The position numbers and the translations under genes were made by a program. A model generated the notes under the pieces. The model ran no database searches. It saw only the letters and a list, made by a program, of their open reading frames with translations, and had not been told where the DNA came from. A stretch of 7,732 nt of DNA from Methanocorpusculaceae archaeon UBA456. GTDB taxonomy: Archaea; Halobacteriota; Methanomicrobia; Methanomicrobiales; Methanocorpusculaceae. Positions 1 to 6,754 of this stretch are shown piece by piece. Every line of letters begins with the position of its first letter. Position 1 is the first letter of the stretch. The stretch is taken from positions 1-7,732 of the forward strand of contig DAJQ01000019.1 in assembly GCA_002496395.1 (NCBI GenBank), given 5' to 3'.

Positions 1-1
1 C

Positions 2-36
2 TATGTATCATATGATACATATGGATACTATGTATC
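2..36. promoter_or_regulatory. Cluster of GTATC/GATAC half-sites (operator-like)
   Basis: Positions 2-21 form a perfect 20-bp palindrome, TATGTATCATATGATACATA. A second inverted repeat, GATAC-TAT-GTATC, follows at 24-36. The 9-mer CTATGTATC occurs twice as an exact direct repeat (1-9 and 28-36). Four pentamer half-sites therefore sit within 32 bp, in alternating orientation. This arrangement is typical of binding sites for homodimeric helix-turn-helix regulators, with two dimer sites side by side. It lies about 120 bp before the helicase gene and could equally serve a gene to the left that is not visible. The protein that binds it cannot be named from sequence alone. Confidence 0.5.
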
Positions 37-153
37 TTGTCAGCCGTATACTTTAAGAATGCGGTCACACCTGTGGCGAAAAGTATTTGCAGCCTGCCCC
101 TCCACCACCCTGCCACCATCTTTTTCCTGCGGGACACCAATCATACGATCTGA
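37..153 (+). promoter_or_regulatory. Upstream region of the helicase gene, weak promoter candidates
   Basis: No gene is supported here. A TATA-like stretch, GTATACTTTAA, lies at 46-56 and would give a leader of roughly 75 nt. A T-rich stretch at 120-126 is about 30 bp before the helicase ATG and could instead drive a nearly leaderless message. No Shine-Dalgarno sequence precedes the ATG at 154, so neither option is convincing. The rest is pyrimidine-rich on the plus strand (about 90-128) and otherwise featureless. Confidence 0.3.
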
Positions 154-3100
154 ATGTCCCTCAATCCCTCGCAGGAGAAGGCCGTCACCGGCAGCGGCTT
201 CCAGCTCGTACTCGCCGGGCCCGGATCCGGCAAGACGAAGGTGATCATCGAGAAGATCATCCATCTGCTTGATCAGGGTATACCCCCTCAGAATATCCTT
301 GCACTCACCTTCTCCGAAAAAGCCGCATCCGAGATGAGTGAGCGAATTGAAGCCCTACGGCCGCACCTGGATCTCGACATCCACACCTTCCACTCCTTCT
401 GCCTGGACATGCTCCGGGAGAATATGCTCACGAGCGGAATCTCGATCTCAGGCGGGATTGTCAGCCGGACGAATGTACTCATCTGGGGACTGCGGAATAT
501 CGATTCATTTGGTTTTGAGTATATTCAGATCGGAAACAACTCTTCAGATATCATCACGGCGATCATTGATGGGATCAGCGCATTCCGTGACGAGCTGATC
601 ACGCCCGCGATGCTTGAAGAGTACCTGGAGAGAAAACGGGACACTGAGGTATCAGACGAGGAACAGGACTATCTCAATAAGCTCGCCGACCTGCTGAAGG
701 TGTATCGAGCCTATGAGCAGTACAAGCAGGACGAGCACCTCATCGACTTCGATGACATGATCCACGGAGCAGTGAACCTGCTACAGAAGAACAAGACCAT
801 AGCTGCCCTGTACAGGAAACGCTTCCCCTACATTCTTGTCGATGAATTCCAGGATACGAACTTTGCCCAGCTCGAACTCATCAAGCTGCTCGCAGGTGAT
901 CATCTCTGCGTGGTCGGAGACGACGACCAGACCATCTACCGGTTCCGGGGAGCATACCTGACCAATATCCAGGATTTCCGGAAATGGGCACGGGAGCATG
1001 CGGAAGTCCTGCTGGACGAGAACTACAGAAACCCGCCGGCGGTTCTTCAGCTCGCCTTCCAGCTGATGCAGAAGGCACCAAACAGGCAGCAGAAAGAACT
1101 CATCTCAAAGAAACCGGCAGGAGAGCCGGTTGTGGTTGCAGCCTGCGGAAATGATGAGGGGGAGGGAGAGTATGTTGCAACAGAGATTGAACAGCTCGTA
1201 GGAAGCCTGCTTCCGGGCCATGGTGACGAGCCGGGCCGGCCGCTCCGGTACCGGGACTGTGCCATCCTCTGCCGGAGCAGGAAGGATGGTGCAAAGTTTC
1301 AGGCTGCCCTGAAACGTCACAACATCCCCTGTATGTATGAAGGTGATGTTGACTTCCTTCGGCTGCCGGTTATCCGTGACATGATCGCATACCTGCAGAT
1401 CATCAACAACCCTCTGACCGCGGGTATTGCGCTCAACCGGATCATGAAGCTCTGCTCCATCCCGGAGACCATTGTACAGGCGATCAATACCGAGGCGGGC
1501 AGGCGGAGCCGACCGGTAGGTGATGAGGATGTGTCAGGTGGCAACGACTTCGTGTACGAGACCATGATGGATGCCCACTCCGTGACCCCCGACTATGCCA
1601 CTGGAATCTGGGAGATCATCGGGATGCTCCGGCTTTTTATCGAGGAGAAGGAGAGGCAGACGCTCCCGGCACTCATCCATAAGGTGATGATGCAGGCCTC
1701 AGGACTCTACCGCTCGGCCCTGGATGATGATGCGGCAAGGACCCGGCAGTACCTTACCAAGTTCCTTGAGATCACGCAGGAGTACGACCAAATCACTCGT
1801 GAGGCGACAATCGGCGGATTTCTTGAGTACCTTCAGTTCTTCTCAGACTTTTCAGTGGACATCGAGGAGCGGGAGGATGCCGATGCAGTCAGGATCCTTA
1901 CCATCCACAAGAGCAAAGGAAAGGAGTTTCCGGTCGTCTTTGTCGTCGACCTCGCCCAGAGGAAGTTCCCGCTCAACTACCGGGAGAAACAGTTTGTCGT
2001 ACCCTCAGATCTCGCAAAAGGGCTCCGGGCAGGCGAGGACGAGAAGGCACTCTTCATCCAGGAGGAGCGGCGTCTCCTCTTTGTAGCGATGACGAGGGCC
2101 GAGGAGCGGCTGTACCTCACTTATGCGAAATGGTACGGGAAGAACAAGCGTGAGACAAAACCCTCCCCCTTCCTTGAAGAGCTCGCGTTCCGGGAGAGCC
2201 CTCTGATCACACTGGTCGAGCCGCCAGCATGGAATGCGGATCTCCCGTTCCCGGAGGAGACCCCGGCCGGGGAGGTGCGATACCAGCTCCAGGAGAGGGC
2301 GATCAGGGCGATTGCAGAGATGCGACTTGGAACCGCCATCCAGGAACTGGTGACGCTCGAGAGAGTCAGGAGCTATTCAGAAGAAGGAAGAGAGGAGTTT
2401 GATCGGGACGCATTCGTAGCAGGCGCCTCTACTGAGATCCCGATCACCGAGATCATCGGAACAAAACCGGATCAGGCTGTGATCCCGGAGAGTATGGGGT
2501 TCTCGTACTCGAAGCTGCAACAGTACAAAGATTGCCCGCTTCAGTTCAGGTTCAGGCACATCCTGAAGATTGCAGAGCCCCCCGGCCCGGCACCGGCTGC
2601 TGCAAAAGGGATCGGCATCCATGCCGTCATCGAGCACCTCGACCCTGACCGGCCAGCAGATGAACAGATAGATGAGCTGCTTGATAAACACTGGACACCA
2701 GGACAGTTTGAGTCAATAACGCAGGCCGATCAGAGTAAGGCGTCAGCACGGGACCTGCTTATGACCTATATCAAGTGGCAGGATTCAAACACAAACACGA
2801 TCATCGCCCCTGAGAAAAGGTTCAGTTTCACCTTTGGTGGCCGCGAGATACACGGATATATCGACCGGATCGAGCAGACCCCGACCGGCGGCTATGTGGT
2901 GATCGACTTCAAGTCCGGGAAGTCATCCTCAAACCTGACAAAGAAGAGCATCCCTGAGAATATCCAGCTTAACCTGTACGCAATGGCGATCAGGGAACTC
3001 TTCGGGGAGTTGCCGGAGCGAGCCACGCTCTTCTATCTCGCGGACAACCGGATCATCGACTATCTCCCAACCGAGGAGAGCATCAGGGCATTCAGCGAGA

Positions 3101-3216
3101 GCCTTGAGGAGATGCTAGACCGTATCAAGGCAGGCGAGTTCCCTCCCCGGCCGGATTATCAGCGGTGCCAGTGGTGCCCATATGGGGCACTCTGTGAGAG
3201 AGAAGAGGAGAATTAA
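154..3216 (+). CDS. UvrD-like DNA helicase fused to a C-terminal Fe-S RecB-family nuclease
   Basis: This 1020-residue protein is predicted to unwind DNA 3' to 5' using ATP and to cut the released strand, as in double-strand-break end processing. The superfamily 1A motifs are intact and in order: Q motif LNPSQ (3-7), Walker A GPGSGKT (22-28), Ia (48-61), Ib (76-82), Walker B DEFQD (230-234), III VGDDDQTIYRFRGA (254-267), IV around DENYRN (288-293), V TIHKSKGKEF (583-592) and VI LLFVAMTRAEERL (641-653). The C-terminal third is a PD-(D/E)XK domain with SYSKLQQYKDC (784-794), H823, D904, D918-x-K920 and QLNLY (938-942). C794, C1005, C1008 and C1014 match the four-cysteine 4Fe-4S pattern of AddB, AdnA and Cas4 nucleases. 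The start is firm, because the codon just before ATG 154 is an in-frame TGA; no ribosome binding site is evident. The architecture resembles one subunit of mycobacterial AdnAB. It could instead be a stand-alone repair or defence enzyme. Confidence 0.93.
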   Translation: MSLNPSQEKAVTGSGFQLVLAGPGSGKTKVIIEKIIHLLDQGIPPQNILALTFSEKAASEMSERIEALRPHLDLDIHTFHSFCLDMLRENMLTSGISISGGIVSRTNVLIWGLRNIDSFGFEYIQIGNNSSDIITAIIDGISAFRDELITPAMLEEYLERKRDTEVSDEEQDYLNKLADLLKVYRAYEQYKQDEHLIDFDDMIHGAVNLLQKNKTIAALYRKRFPYILVDEFQDTNFAQLELIKLLAGDHLCVVGDDDQTIYRFRGAYLTNIQDFRKWAREHAEVLLDENYRNPPAVLQLAFQLMQKAPNRQQKELISKKPAGEPVVVAACGNDEGEGEYVATEIEQLVGSLLPGHGDEPGRPLRYRDCAILCRSRKDGAKFQAALKRHNIPCMYEGDVDFLRLPVIRDMIAYLQIINNPLTAGIALNRIMKLCSIPETIVQAINTEAGRRSRPVGDEDVSGGNDFVYETMMDAHSVTPDYATGIWEIIGMLRLFIEEKERQTLPALIHKVMMQASGLYRSALDDDAARTRQYLTKFLEITQEYDQITREATIGGFLEYLQFFSDFSVDIEEREDADAVRILTIHKSKGKEFPVVFVVDLAQRKFPLNYREKQFVVPSDLAKGLRAGEDEKALFIQEERRLLFVAMTRAEERLYLTYAKWYGKNKRETKPSPFLEELAFRESPLITLVEPPAWNADLPFPEETPAGEVRYQLQERAIRAIAEMRLGTAIQELVTLERVRSYSEEGREEFDRDAFVAGASTEIPITEIIGTKPDQAVIPESMGFSYSKLQQYKDCPLQFRFRHILKIAEPPGPAPAAAKGIGIHAVIEHLDPDRPADEQIDELLDKHWTPGQFESITQADQSKASARDLLMTYIKWQDSNTNTIIAPEKRFSFTFGGREIHGYIDRIEQTPTGGYVVIDFKSGKSSSNLTKKSIPENIQLNLYAMAIRELFGELPERATLFYLADNRIIDYLPTEESIRAFSESLEEMLDRIKAGEFPPRPDYQRCQWCPYGALCEREEEN

Positions 3217-3230
3217 AGGGCATTTGAGAT

Positions 3231-3295
3231 CCCAAAAAAATGGTTGAGCAGTATTCCGGAGAGGTCCCCGGTCTGATTTTTACATCAGAAACCGG
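3231..3295. terminator. Shared terminator region between convergent genes
   Basis: Only 94 bp separate the helicase stop from the peptidase stop. A hairpin, CCGGT-CTGAT / ATCAG-AA-ACCGG (3268-3277 with 3284-3295), encloses a T-rich loop. A run of seven A at 3234-3240 reads as seven T on the minus strand and would follow the peptidase gene, matching the oligo-T signals at which archaeal RNA polymerase stops. The plus strand has only the T5 run at 3277-3281, inside the hairpin, so termination of the helicase message is less clear. Confidence 0.45.
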
Positions 3296-3310
3296 CAAGA
3301 CCGGCTGCTC

Positions 3311-5125
3311 TCACAACAGTTTTATAATTTCGTCAAAAGGCATGCCCTTTGAGACCACCACCCGCGTGCCGGTATAGGTGAGATCCGGTGTATCCATGAG
3401 CTCTTTATACTGGTAGATCCGTGGCCCGTACTGGTATCCGGTATCATTGTACCACCAGTCCGGGTACCCGGGTTCATCCACCTCTTCGGTGATTGGATCT
3501 GTCAACAGACCATTTGAATACTTCACGATCATGGTAGCCGTCAGGCTCTTCCAGCTCTCGATGATGACATCAGCCCGCTCCACCGTGAAGTTGGTCATGA
3601 CAGACTTCGCACCGGCACTATCACCGGCAGTGAGACGAACGATTGCGTCCTGATCAGTCTCCATCAGGAGCCGTAATGATTCTGCTTCAAGACTCTGCTG
3701 CTCCTCCTGGATATCCACAATCATCATGTTATATGCAAGTCCCGCCCAGTTCGTCAGGAGACAAAATGTCCAGTATGCTGTATCCGGATTATATACAAGA
3801 CGGCTGCCGGTTGTATACGAGGGAGAGAGATCTTCTGCATGTGCATAGATGGGTGTATATACTGTCTCGTAGGGCACTGCCGGTCCAAACCAGAGCACGC
3901 CTGCCACCTCTTCAGGGAGATCCGGACGGATCATTGTGATATAACTGTAACTACAGAAGATCTCAGAGATTGCCCGCGGATAGGCTCCCGCACGGACTTC
4001 AAGGGCGGTTGCATTCTGGAAGTTCGTATGGGCATCTTCTGGTCCAAGGACACGGTATGGATTCCCAAACGGTCCTGCCGCCAGTCCCGCTGTCCTGTCA
4101 AACTCTGTTCCCTCATAATGATCCCGGAACAGGTTCAGAGCCACACTGAAATTCACCTTCTCATCAGGCACAAATGAGAACGGATACTCCCTTGAATACG
4201 TATCCTCAACATACGGGCTGAGATTGAGGGAGGGGGCGAGAGTATCCTGGAGTCTCCACACCCGCATCAGTGAGTAGTAGGGGTGCGAGTATTCGCCATA
4301 ACTGACCGTTTCAAGCCAGTCAAGCGGACCATCTGATGGTGACCACCAGCCTGCCCTCTCTGCAACAGAGAAGAGGTTTGCCGAATAATGCATGTCAGGT
4401 GTTCCGGGAGTGACATCACGGATCCTGAATGTATTTGCAGCAACAAAGATCTCCCCATCCTTTACTTTCTGCGCAACCCAGAGCCCTCCATCGCCCTCCG
4501 GGTTCCCGCACATCTCGATAACCCAGATCTCCTCTGCATCTGCAAAGATGAGTGTCTCCCCAGTTCCATAGTACCCATACCGATCAATCAGATCTCCAAC
4601 AAGGAGTACTGCCTCCAGAGCACCACTACATCGCTCAAGAGCAATATTTGAGAGTTCTGAAGAGTAGAACATCCTCCTGTTCTCCTCAGCCTGGGGTTCG
4701 AACTTTGCATAATCTGTGCATTCGGCACTCATCAGGTTCTGATCATTGATCATCCCGTATGAGCCGGTGTAATAGCCATAGGTCGATGGAACCTGATCAA
4801 TGTAGCCGAGGATGGGATTTGATGACGAACTCCCCTTACTGCCAGCGGCATCAGATCCGCTGTTTGGATCGAAGAAGACCGGCCGCTTGTCACCGGGCTG
4901 GTGCGTTGCCGGGGGAATGTATGTCACGATGATGTCATCATGATTCCTCCAGTCCATCCCGACACCATCGTTGGTATGGCCAAGATATACCGAGCCATCA
5001 GCAGAGGCACCAGGTGTTATTCCAAAGATTGTACATCCCGAAACAGTTGCCGGGATAAGAAGAGTGAGGGTAAGAAGAAGAGACACAAAAAGTCGAAAAT
5101 CTCTACGTAAGACAGTATTCTTCAT
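3311..5125 (-). CDS. Secreted C69-family peptidase (Ntn-hydrolase dipeptidase-like)
   Basis: The protein has 604 residues from the start chosen here. It opens with a signal peptide: basic KNTVLRRDFR, then hydrophobic LFVSLLLTLTLLIPATVSG, then Cys31. In family C69 the cysteine exposed by processing is the N-terminal nucleophile, and CTIFGITPGASADGS is a clear version of that motif. Other family-like stretches (numbered from this start) are SYGMINDQNLMSAECTDY (122-139), an ALEAVLLVGDLIDRYG helix with GETLIFADAEEIWVIEMCG (169-207), ANTFRI (230-235) and GPFGNPYRV (351-359). It probably hydrolyses small peptides or related amides outside the cytoplasmic membrane; the substrate is unknown. A Ser/Gly-rich segment (about 88-102) looks like a surface loop. 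An ATG at 5149 would add eight residues, but it overlaps the likely TATA box, so the leaderless ATG at 5125 is preferred. Transcribed alone, divergent from the rubredoxin operon. Confidence 0.85.
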   Translation of the reverse strand: MKNTVLRRDFRLFVSLLLTLTLLIPATVSGCTIFGITPGASADGSVYLGHTNDGVGMDWRNHDDIIVTYIPPATHQPGDKRPVFFDPNSGSDAAGSKGSSSSNPILGYIDQVPSTYGYYTGSYGMINDQNLMSAECTDYAKFEPQAEENRRMFYSSELSNIALERCSGALEAVLLVGDLIDRYGYYGTGETLIFADAEEIWVIEMCGNPEGDGGLWVAQKVKDGEIFVAANTFRIRDVTPGTPDMHYSANLFSVAERAGWWSPSDGPLDWLETVSYGEYSHPYYSLMRVWRLQDTLAPSLNLSPYVEDTYSREYPFSFVPDEKVNFSVALNLFRDHYEGTEFDRTAGLAAGPFGNPYRVLGPEDAHTNFQNATALEVRAGAYPRAISEIFCSYSYITMIRPDLPEEVAGVLWFGPAVPYETVYTPIYAHAEDLSPSYTTGSRLVYNPDTAYWTFCLLTNWAGLAYNMMIVDIQEEQQSLEAESLRLLMETDQDAIVRLTAGDSAGAKSVMTNFTVERADVIIESWKSLTATMIVKYSNGLLTDPITEEVDEPGYPDWWYNDTGYQYGPRIYQYKELMDTPDLTYTGTRVVVSKGMPFDEIIKLL

Positions 5126-5147
5126 AGGGAAAGATATTTCTCTTCTC

Positions 5148-5154
5148 ATAAAAG
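5148..5154 (-). promoter_or_regulatory. TATA box of the C69 peptidase gene
   Basis: On the minus strand this reads CTTTTAT, preceded by GGAAACG, which resembles an archaeal BRE. Its centre is 26 bp ahead of the ATG at 5125, the distance expected for a leaderless archaeal transcript. No Shine-Dalgarno sequence precedes either candidate ATG, which fits leaderless initiation. Confidence 0.55.
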
Positions 5155-5248
5155 CGTTTCCAAATCAATTTTAGAAGAACTGCAAGTTTCTCACATTGTA
5201 CGAGTGAAATCATTTATTTCTGACCAGAGGTGCTTTTGAATGAAAACC
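5155..5248. other. AT-rich divergent intergenic spacer
   Basis: This non-coding spacer separates the divergent peptidase and rubredoxin promoters. It contains two small inverted repeats, GAAAT-N5-ATTTC (5206-5220) and TCAC-N9-GTGA (5191-5207), which overlap slightly. Either could be a weak operator, but both are short enough to arise by chance in AT-rich DNA. A second TATA-like stretch (ATTTATTT, 5212-5219) lies inside the first repeat. No open frame or RNA gene is supported. Confidence 0.35.
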
Positions 5249-5256
5249 ATTTTATT
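5243..5256 (+). promoter_or_regulatory. Promoter (BRE and TATA box) of the rubredoxin-fprA operon
   Basis: The sequence AAAACC (5243-5248, BRE-like) is followed directly by ATTTTATT (5249-5256, TATA box). Transcription would start about 25 bp after the box centre, near 5276-5280. That is the left edge of the long inverted repeat that follows, so the message would begin with the hairpin and carry a leader of about 90 nt. Confidence 0.5.
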
Positions 5257-5275
5257 GAGTGTTTAACGAAAAAGT

Positions 5276-5330
5276 GGATCGGTTTTGATGAGCGGGTACC
5301 ATCAATCAGCCGCGATCAAAACCCTTATCC
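5276..5330 (+). promoter_or_regulatory. Long hairpin in the 5' leader of rubredoxin-fprA
   Basis: The core is a perfect 9-bp inverted repeat, GGTTTTGAT (5281-5289) and ATCAAAACC (5315-5323). It is extended inward by GCGG/CCGC (5292-5295 with 5310-5313) and outward by GGAT/ATCC (5276-5279 with 5327-5330), with small internal loops and a 14-nt apical loop. A competing stem, TTGATG (5285-5290) with CATCAA (5300-5305), uses part of the same left arm, so the two cannot form together. The element could be an RNA regulator, a 5' stabilising structure, or a DNA operator just downstream of the promoter. It matches no riboswitch class that I recognise. Confidence 0.55.
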
Positions 5331-5356
5331 GGTATTTCACCAATTGAGGAAGTAAA

Positions 5357-5361
5357 GGAGG
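5357..5361 (+). promoter_or_regulatory. Strong Shine-Dalgarno site of rubredoxin
   Basis: GGAGG stands 8 nt before the ATG at 5370, which is ideal spacing. Its presence shows that this message has a leader, unlike the apparently leaderless genes elsewhere in the window, and it fixes the rubredoxin start. Confidence 0.8.
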
Positions 5362-5369
5362 AATAGAGA

Positions 5370-5507
5370 ATGAACGTATGGAAATGCACAATCTGCGGAC
5401 ATATACATAACGATGAGAAAGAAGCAACAAAATTCGAGGAACTGCCCGATGACTGGGTCTGCCCGGTCTGTGCAGCACGCAAAACCCTCTTTGTGAAGAA
5501 GGAGTGA
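5370..5507 (+). CDS. Short rubredoxin
   Basis: This 45-residue protein is a small cytoplasmic electron carrier with one iron held by four cysteines. The ligands are C6 and C9 (CTICG) and C31 and C34 (WVCPVC), and the LPDDWVCPVC block is characteristic of rubredoxins. Typical rubredoxins have about 52-54 residues with 29 residues between the inner cysteines; here there are only 21, so the intervening loop is shortened, as in the 45-residue rubredoxin of Desulfovibrio desulfuricans. The usual Tyr after CG is His11. Aromatic residues W4, F22, W29 and F41 remain for the small core. It is followed after 6 nt by fprA, so the two are surely co-transcribed, and it is the likely electron donor to FprA, to the nearby superoxide reductase, or to both. 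Confidence 0.92.
   Translation: MNVWKCTICGHIHNDEKEATKFEELPDDWVCPVCAARKTLFVKKE
5501..5504 (+). promoter_or_regulatory. Shine-Dalgarno site deciding the GTG start of fprA
   Basis: GGAG lies inside the last codons of rubredoxin, 9 nt before the GTG at 5514. It supports the GTG as the real start, since the first in-frame ATG is 55 codons further on, and it links translation of the two genes. Confidence 0.65.
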
Positions 5508-5513
5508 AGAAGC

Positions 5514-6686
5514 GTGGTTGTTCGATCGATCAAAGATGGAATCTCCTGGGTCGGGACAATCGACTGGGATCTCCGCCTCTTCGACTCCCTGATCCCCACA
5601 CCAAAAGGCACAAGTTACAATTCATATCTGGTGAAAGGAAGCGAGAAGACCGCTCTTCTCGATGCCGTAAGCGAGACGATGGAGATGGAACTGGTTACGA
5701 ACCTGATGACCGCAAAAGCCGATGAGGTCGACTATATCGTTGTACACCACGCCGAACAGGATCATACCGGCTGCCTCCCTCTCCTGCTTGAACTGTATCC
5801 GTCAGCACTCGTCCTGACGAGCCCAAAGGCAAAAGAGCTTTTAATTGAGTTTTTCGGCATTGAGGAGGAGAGGATCAGGGTTGTTGAAGACAATGAAACT
5901 GTTGATCTTGGCGGAAAGACGATGCAGTTCTTCCATGCCCCCTGGGTCCACTGGCCGGATACCATGTTTACCTATATCGCAGAAGATCAGATCATCTTCA
6001 CCTGCGACTTCCTCGGCTCACATCTTGCGGCATCCGATCTCTATATCAATGACCCCGAGCGGCTCTATGAATCGGCAAAACGCTACTATGCCGAGATCAT
6101 GATGCCCTTTGCAGGAAGCATACCCGCATACCTTGACAGAATCGAAAGCCTCGATGTCGAGATCATCGCCCCAAGCCACGGCCCCCTCTATAACAACCCG
6201 AACCTTATCATGGGATACTACCGGCAGTGGTCAACTGCTGATCCAAAGAACACCGCTGTGATTGCCTATGTCTCGATGCATGGCAGTACAAAGAAGATGG
6301 TGGATATCCTTGGAAATGCCCTCATCGGAGAAGGAGTGGATGTCGAACGGTTCAATCTGGCAGAGAGCGACATCGGGCTTCTGGCAATGAGCCTCGTTGA
6401 AGCCAAAACGATCATCGTCGCCACCCCGACAGTTCTCTTCGGCGCCCACCCGCTTGCAATCTATGCAGCGTATCTTGCAGCCGCCATCAAGCCGAAGGCG
6501 AAGTACGCAACCGTCATCGGATCATTTGGCTGGGGCGGAAAGGCTGTCAAACAAATTGCGGACATTATTGCCCCGCTGAAATGCGAGGTCATCGAGCCGG
6601 TCTACATCAGGGGCCATCCCACTGAAAAAGACATTATCGCATTAAAAGAACTTGCAAAGACGATTGCTGAGAAACATGGGGAATGA
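5514..6686 (+). CDS. fprA: A-type flavo-diiron protein (FprA; O2-reducing oxidase)
   Basis: FprA proteins reduce O2 to water (some reduce NO) at a di-iron site fed by FMN in the partner subunit of a head-to-tail dimer. Methanogen members have been shown to be coenzyme F420H2 oxidases. The N-terminal metallo-beta-lactamase-like domain (about 1-245) keeps all expected iron ligands: H79, E81 and D83 in HHAEQDH, H146 in VHWPD, D165 in TCDF, and H222 in APSHGP. The C-terminal flavodoxin domain (about 248-388) carries the FMN loop SMHGST (254-259), TPTVLFG (304-310) and GSFGWGGKAV (336-345). Its 390 residues are normal for the class, with no extra rubredoxin or reductase domain. The upstream rubredoxin gene suggests rubredoxin as donor, but F420H2 remains possible; sequence alone does not decide. 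The start is GTG, with a good ribosome binding site. Confidence 0.93.
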   Translation: MVVRSIKDGISWVGTIDWDLRLFDSLIPTPKGTSYNSYLVKGSEKTALLDAVSETMEMELVTNLMTAKADEVDYIVVHHAEQDHTGCLPLLLELYPSALVLTSPKAKELLIEFFGIEEERIRVVEDNETVDLGGKTMQFFHAPWVHWPDTMFTYIAEDQIIFTCDFLGSHLAASDLYINDPERLYESAKRYYAEIMMPFAGSIPAYLDRIESLDVEIIAPSHGPLYNNPNLIMGYYRQWSTADPKNTAVIAYVSMHGSTKKMVDILGNALIGEGVDVERFNLAESDIGLLAMSLVEAKTIIVATPTVLFGAHPLAIYAAYLAAAIKPKAKYATVIGSFGWGGKAVKQIADIIAPLKCEVIEPVYIRGHPTEKDIIALKELAKTIAEKHGE

Positions 6687-6705
6687 ATGGAATATTGATT
6701 CCATT
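6686..6705 (+). terminator. Hairpin directly after fprA
   Basis: AATGGAAT (6686-6693) and ATTCCATT (6698-6705) form a perfect 8-bp stem with a 4-nt loop, beginning at the last base of the fprA stop codon. No T-tract follows directly; the next T-rich stretch is the TATA box of the downstream gene at 6721. It may mark the 3' end of the rubredoxin-fprA message or protect it from decay. Confidence 0.4.
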
Positions 6706-6714
6706 AGCCCCATA

Positions 6715-6730
6715 ACCATACTTTTATTAT
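6715..6730 (+). promoter_or_regulatory. TATA box of the desulfoferrodoxin gene
   Basis: CTTTTATTAT (6721-6730), preceded by ACCATA, has its centre about 29 bp before the ATG at 6755. No Shine-Dalgarno sequence lies ahead of that ATG (CAATCACTCATC). The gene is therefore probably transcribed on its own as a leaderless or nearly leaderless message rather than only by read-through from fprA. Confidence 0.6.
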
Positions 6731-6754
6731 CCTGAACTCTTTCAATCACTCATC

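Noticed and set aside
40..264. Minus-strand open frame of 74 codons at the left edge
   Set aside because: It overlaps the start of the helicase, whose N-terminal motifs are unmistakable, and its translation matches no recognisable domain. It appears to be antisense shadow coding.
1724..2086. Plus-strand 120-codon frame inside the helicase gene
   Set aside because: It is out of frame with intact helicase motifs V and VI and rich in Ser and Arg, as expected of a shifted reading of a GC-rich gene.
5155..5369. Binding site for MsvR, the redox regulator known from methanogen rubredoxin/F420H2 oxidase operons
   Set aside because: The recognised pattern uses spaced TTCG repeats. Only a single TTCG (as CGAA at 5267-5270) is present, so there is no paired site.
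5514..6686. Stand-alone beta-lactamase-like hydrolase
   Set aside because: The di-iron ligand set of flavo-diiron proteins and a complete C-terminal flavodoxin domain show that it is an FprA rather than a zinc hydrolase.
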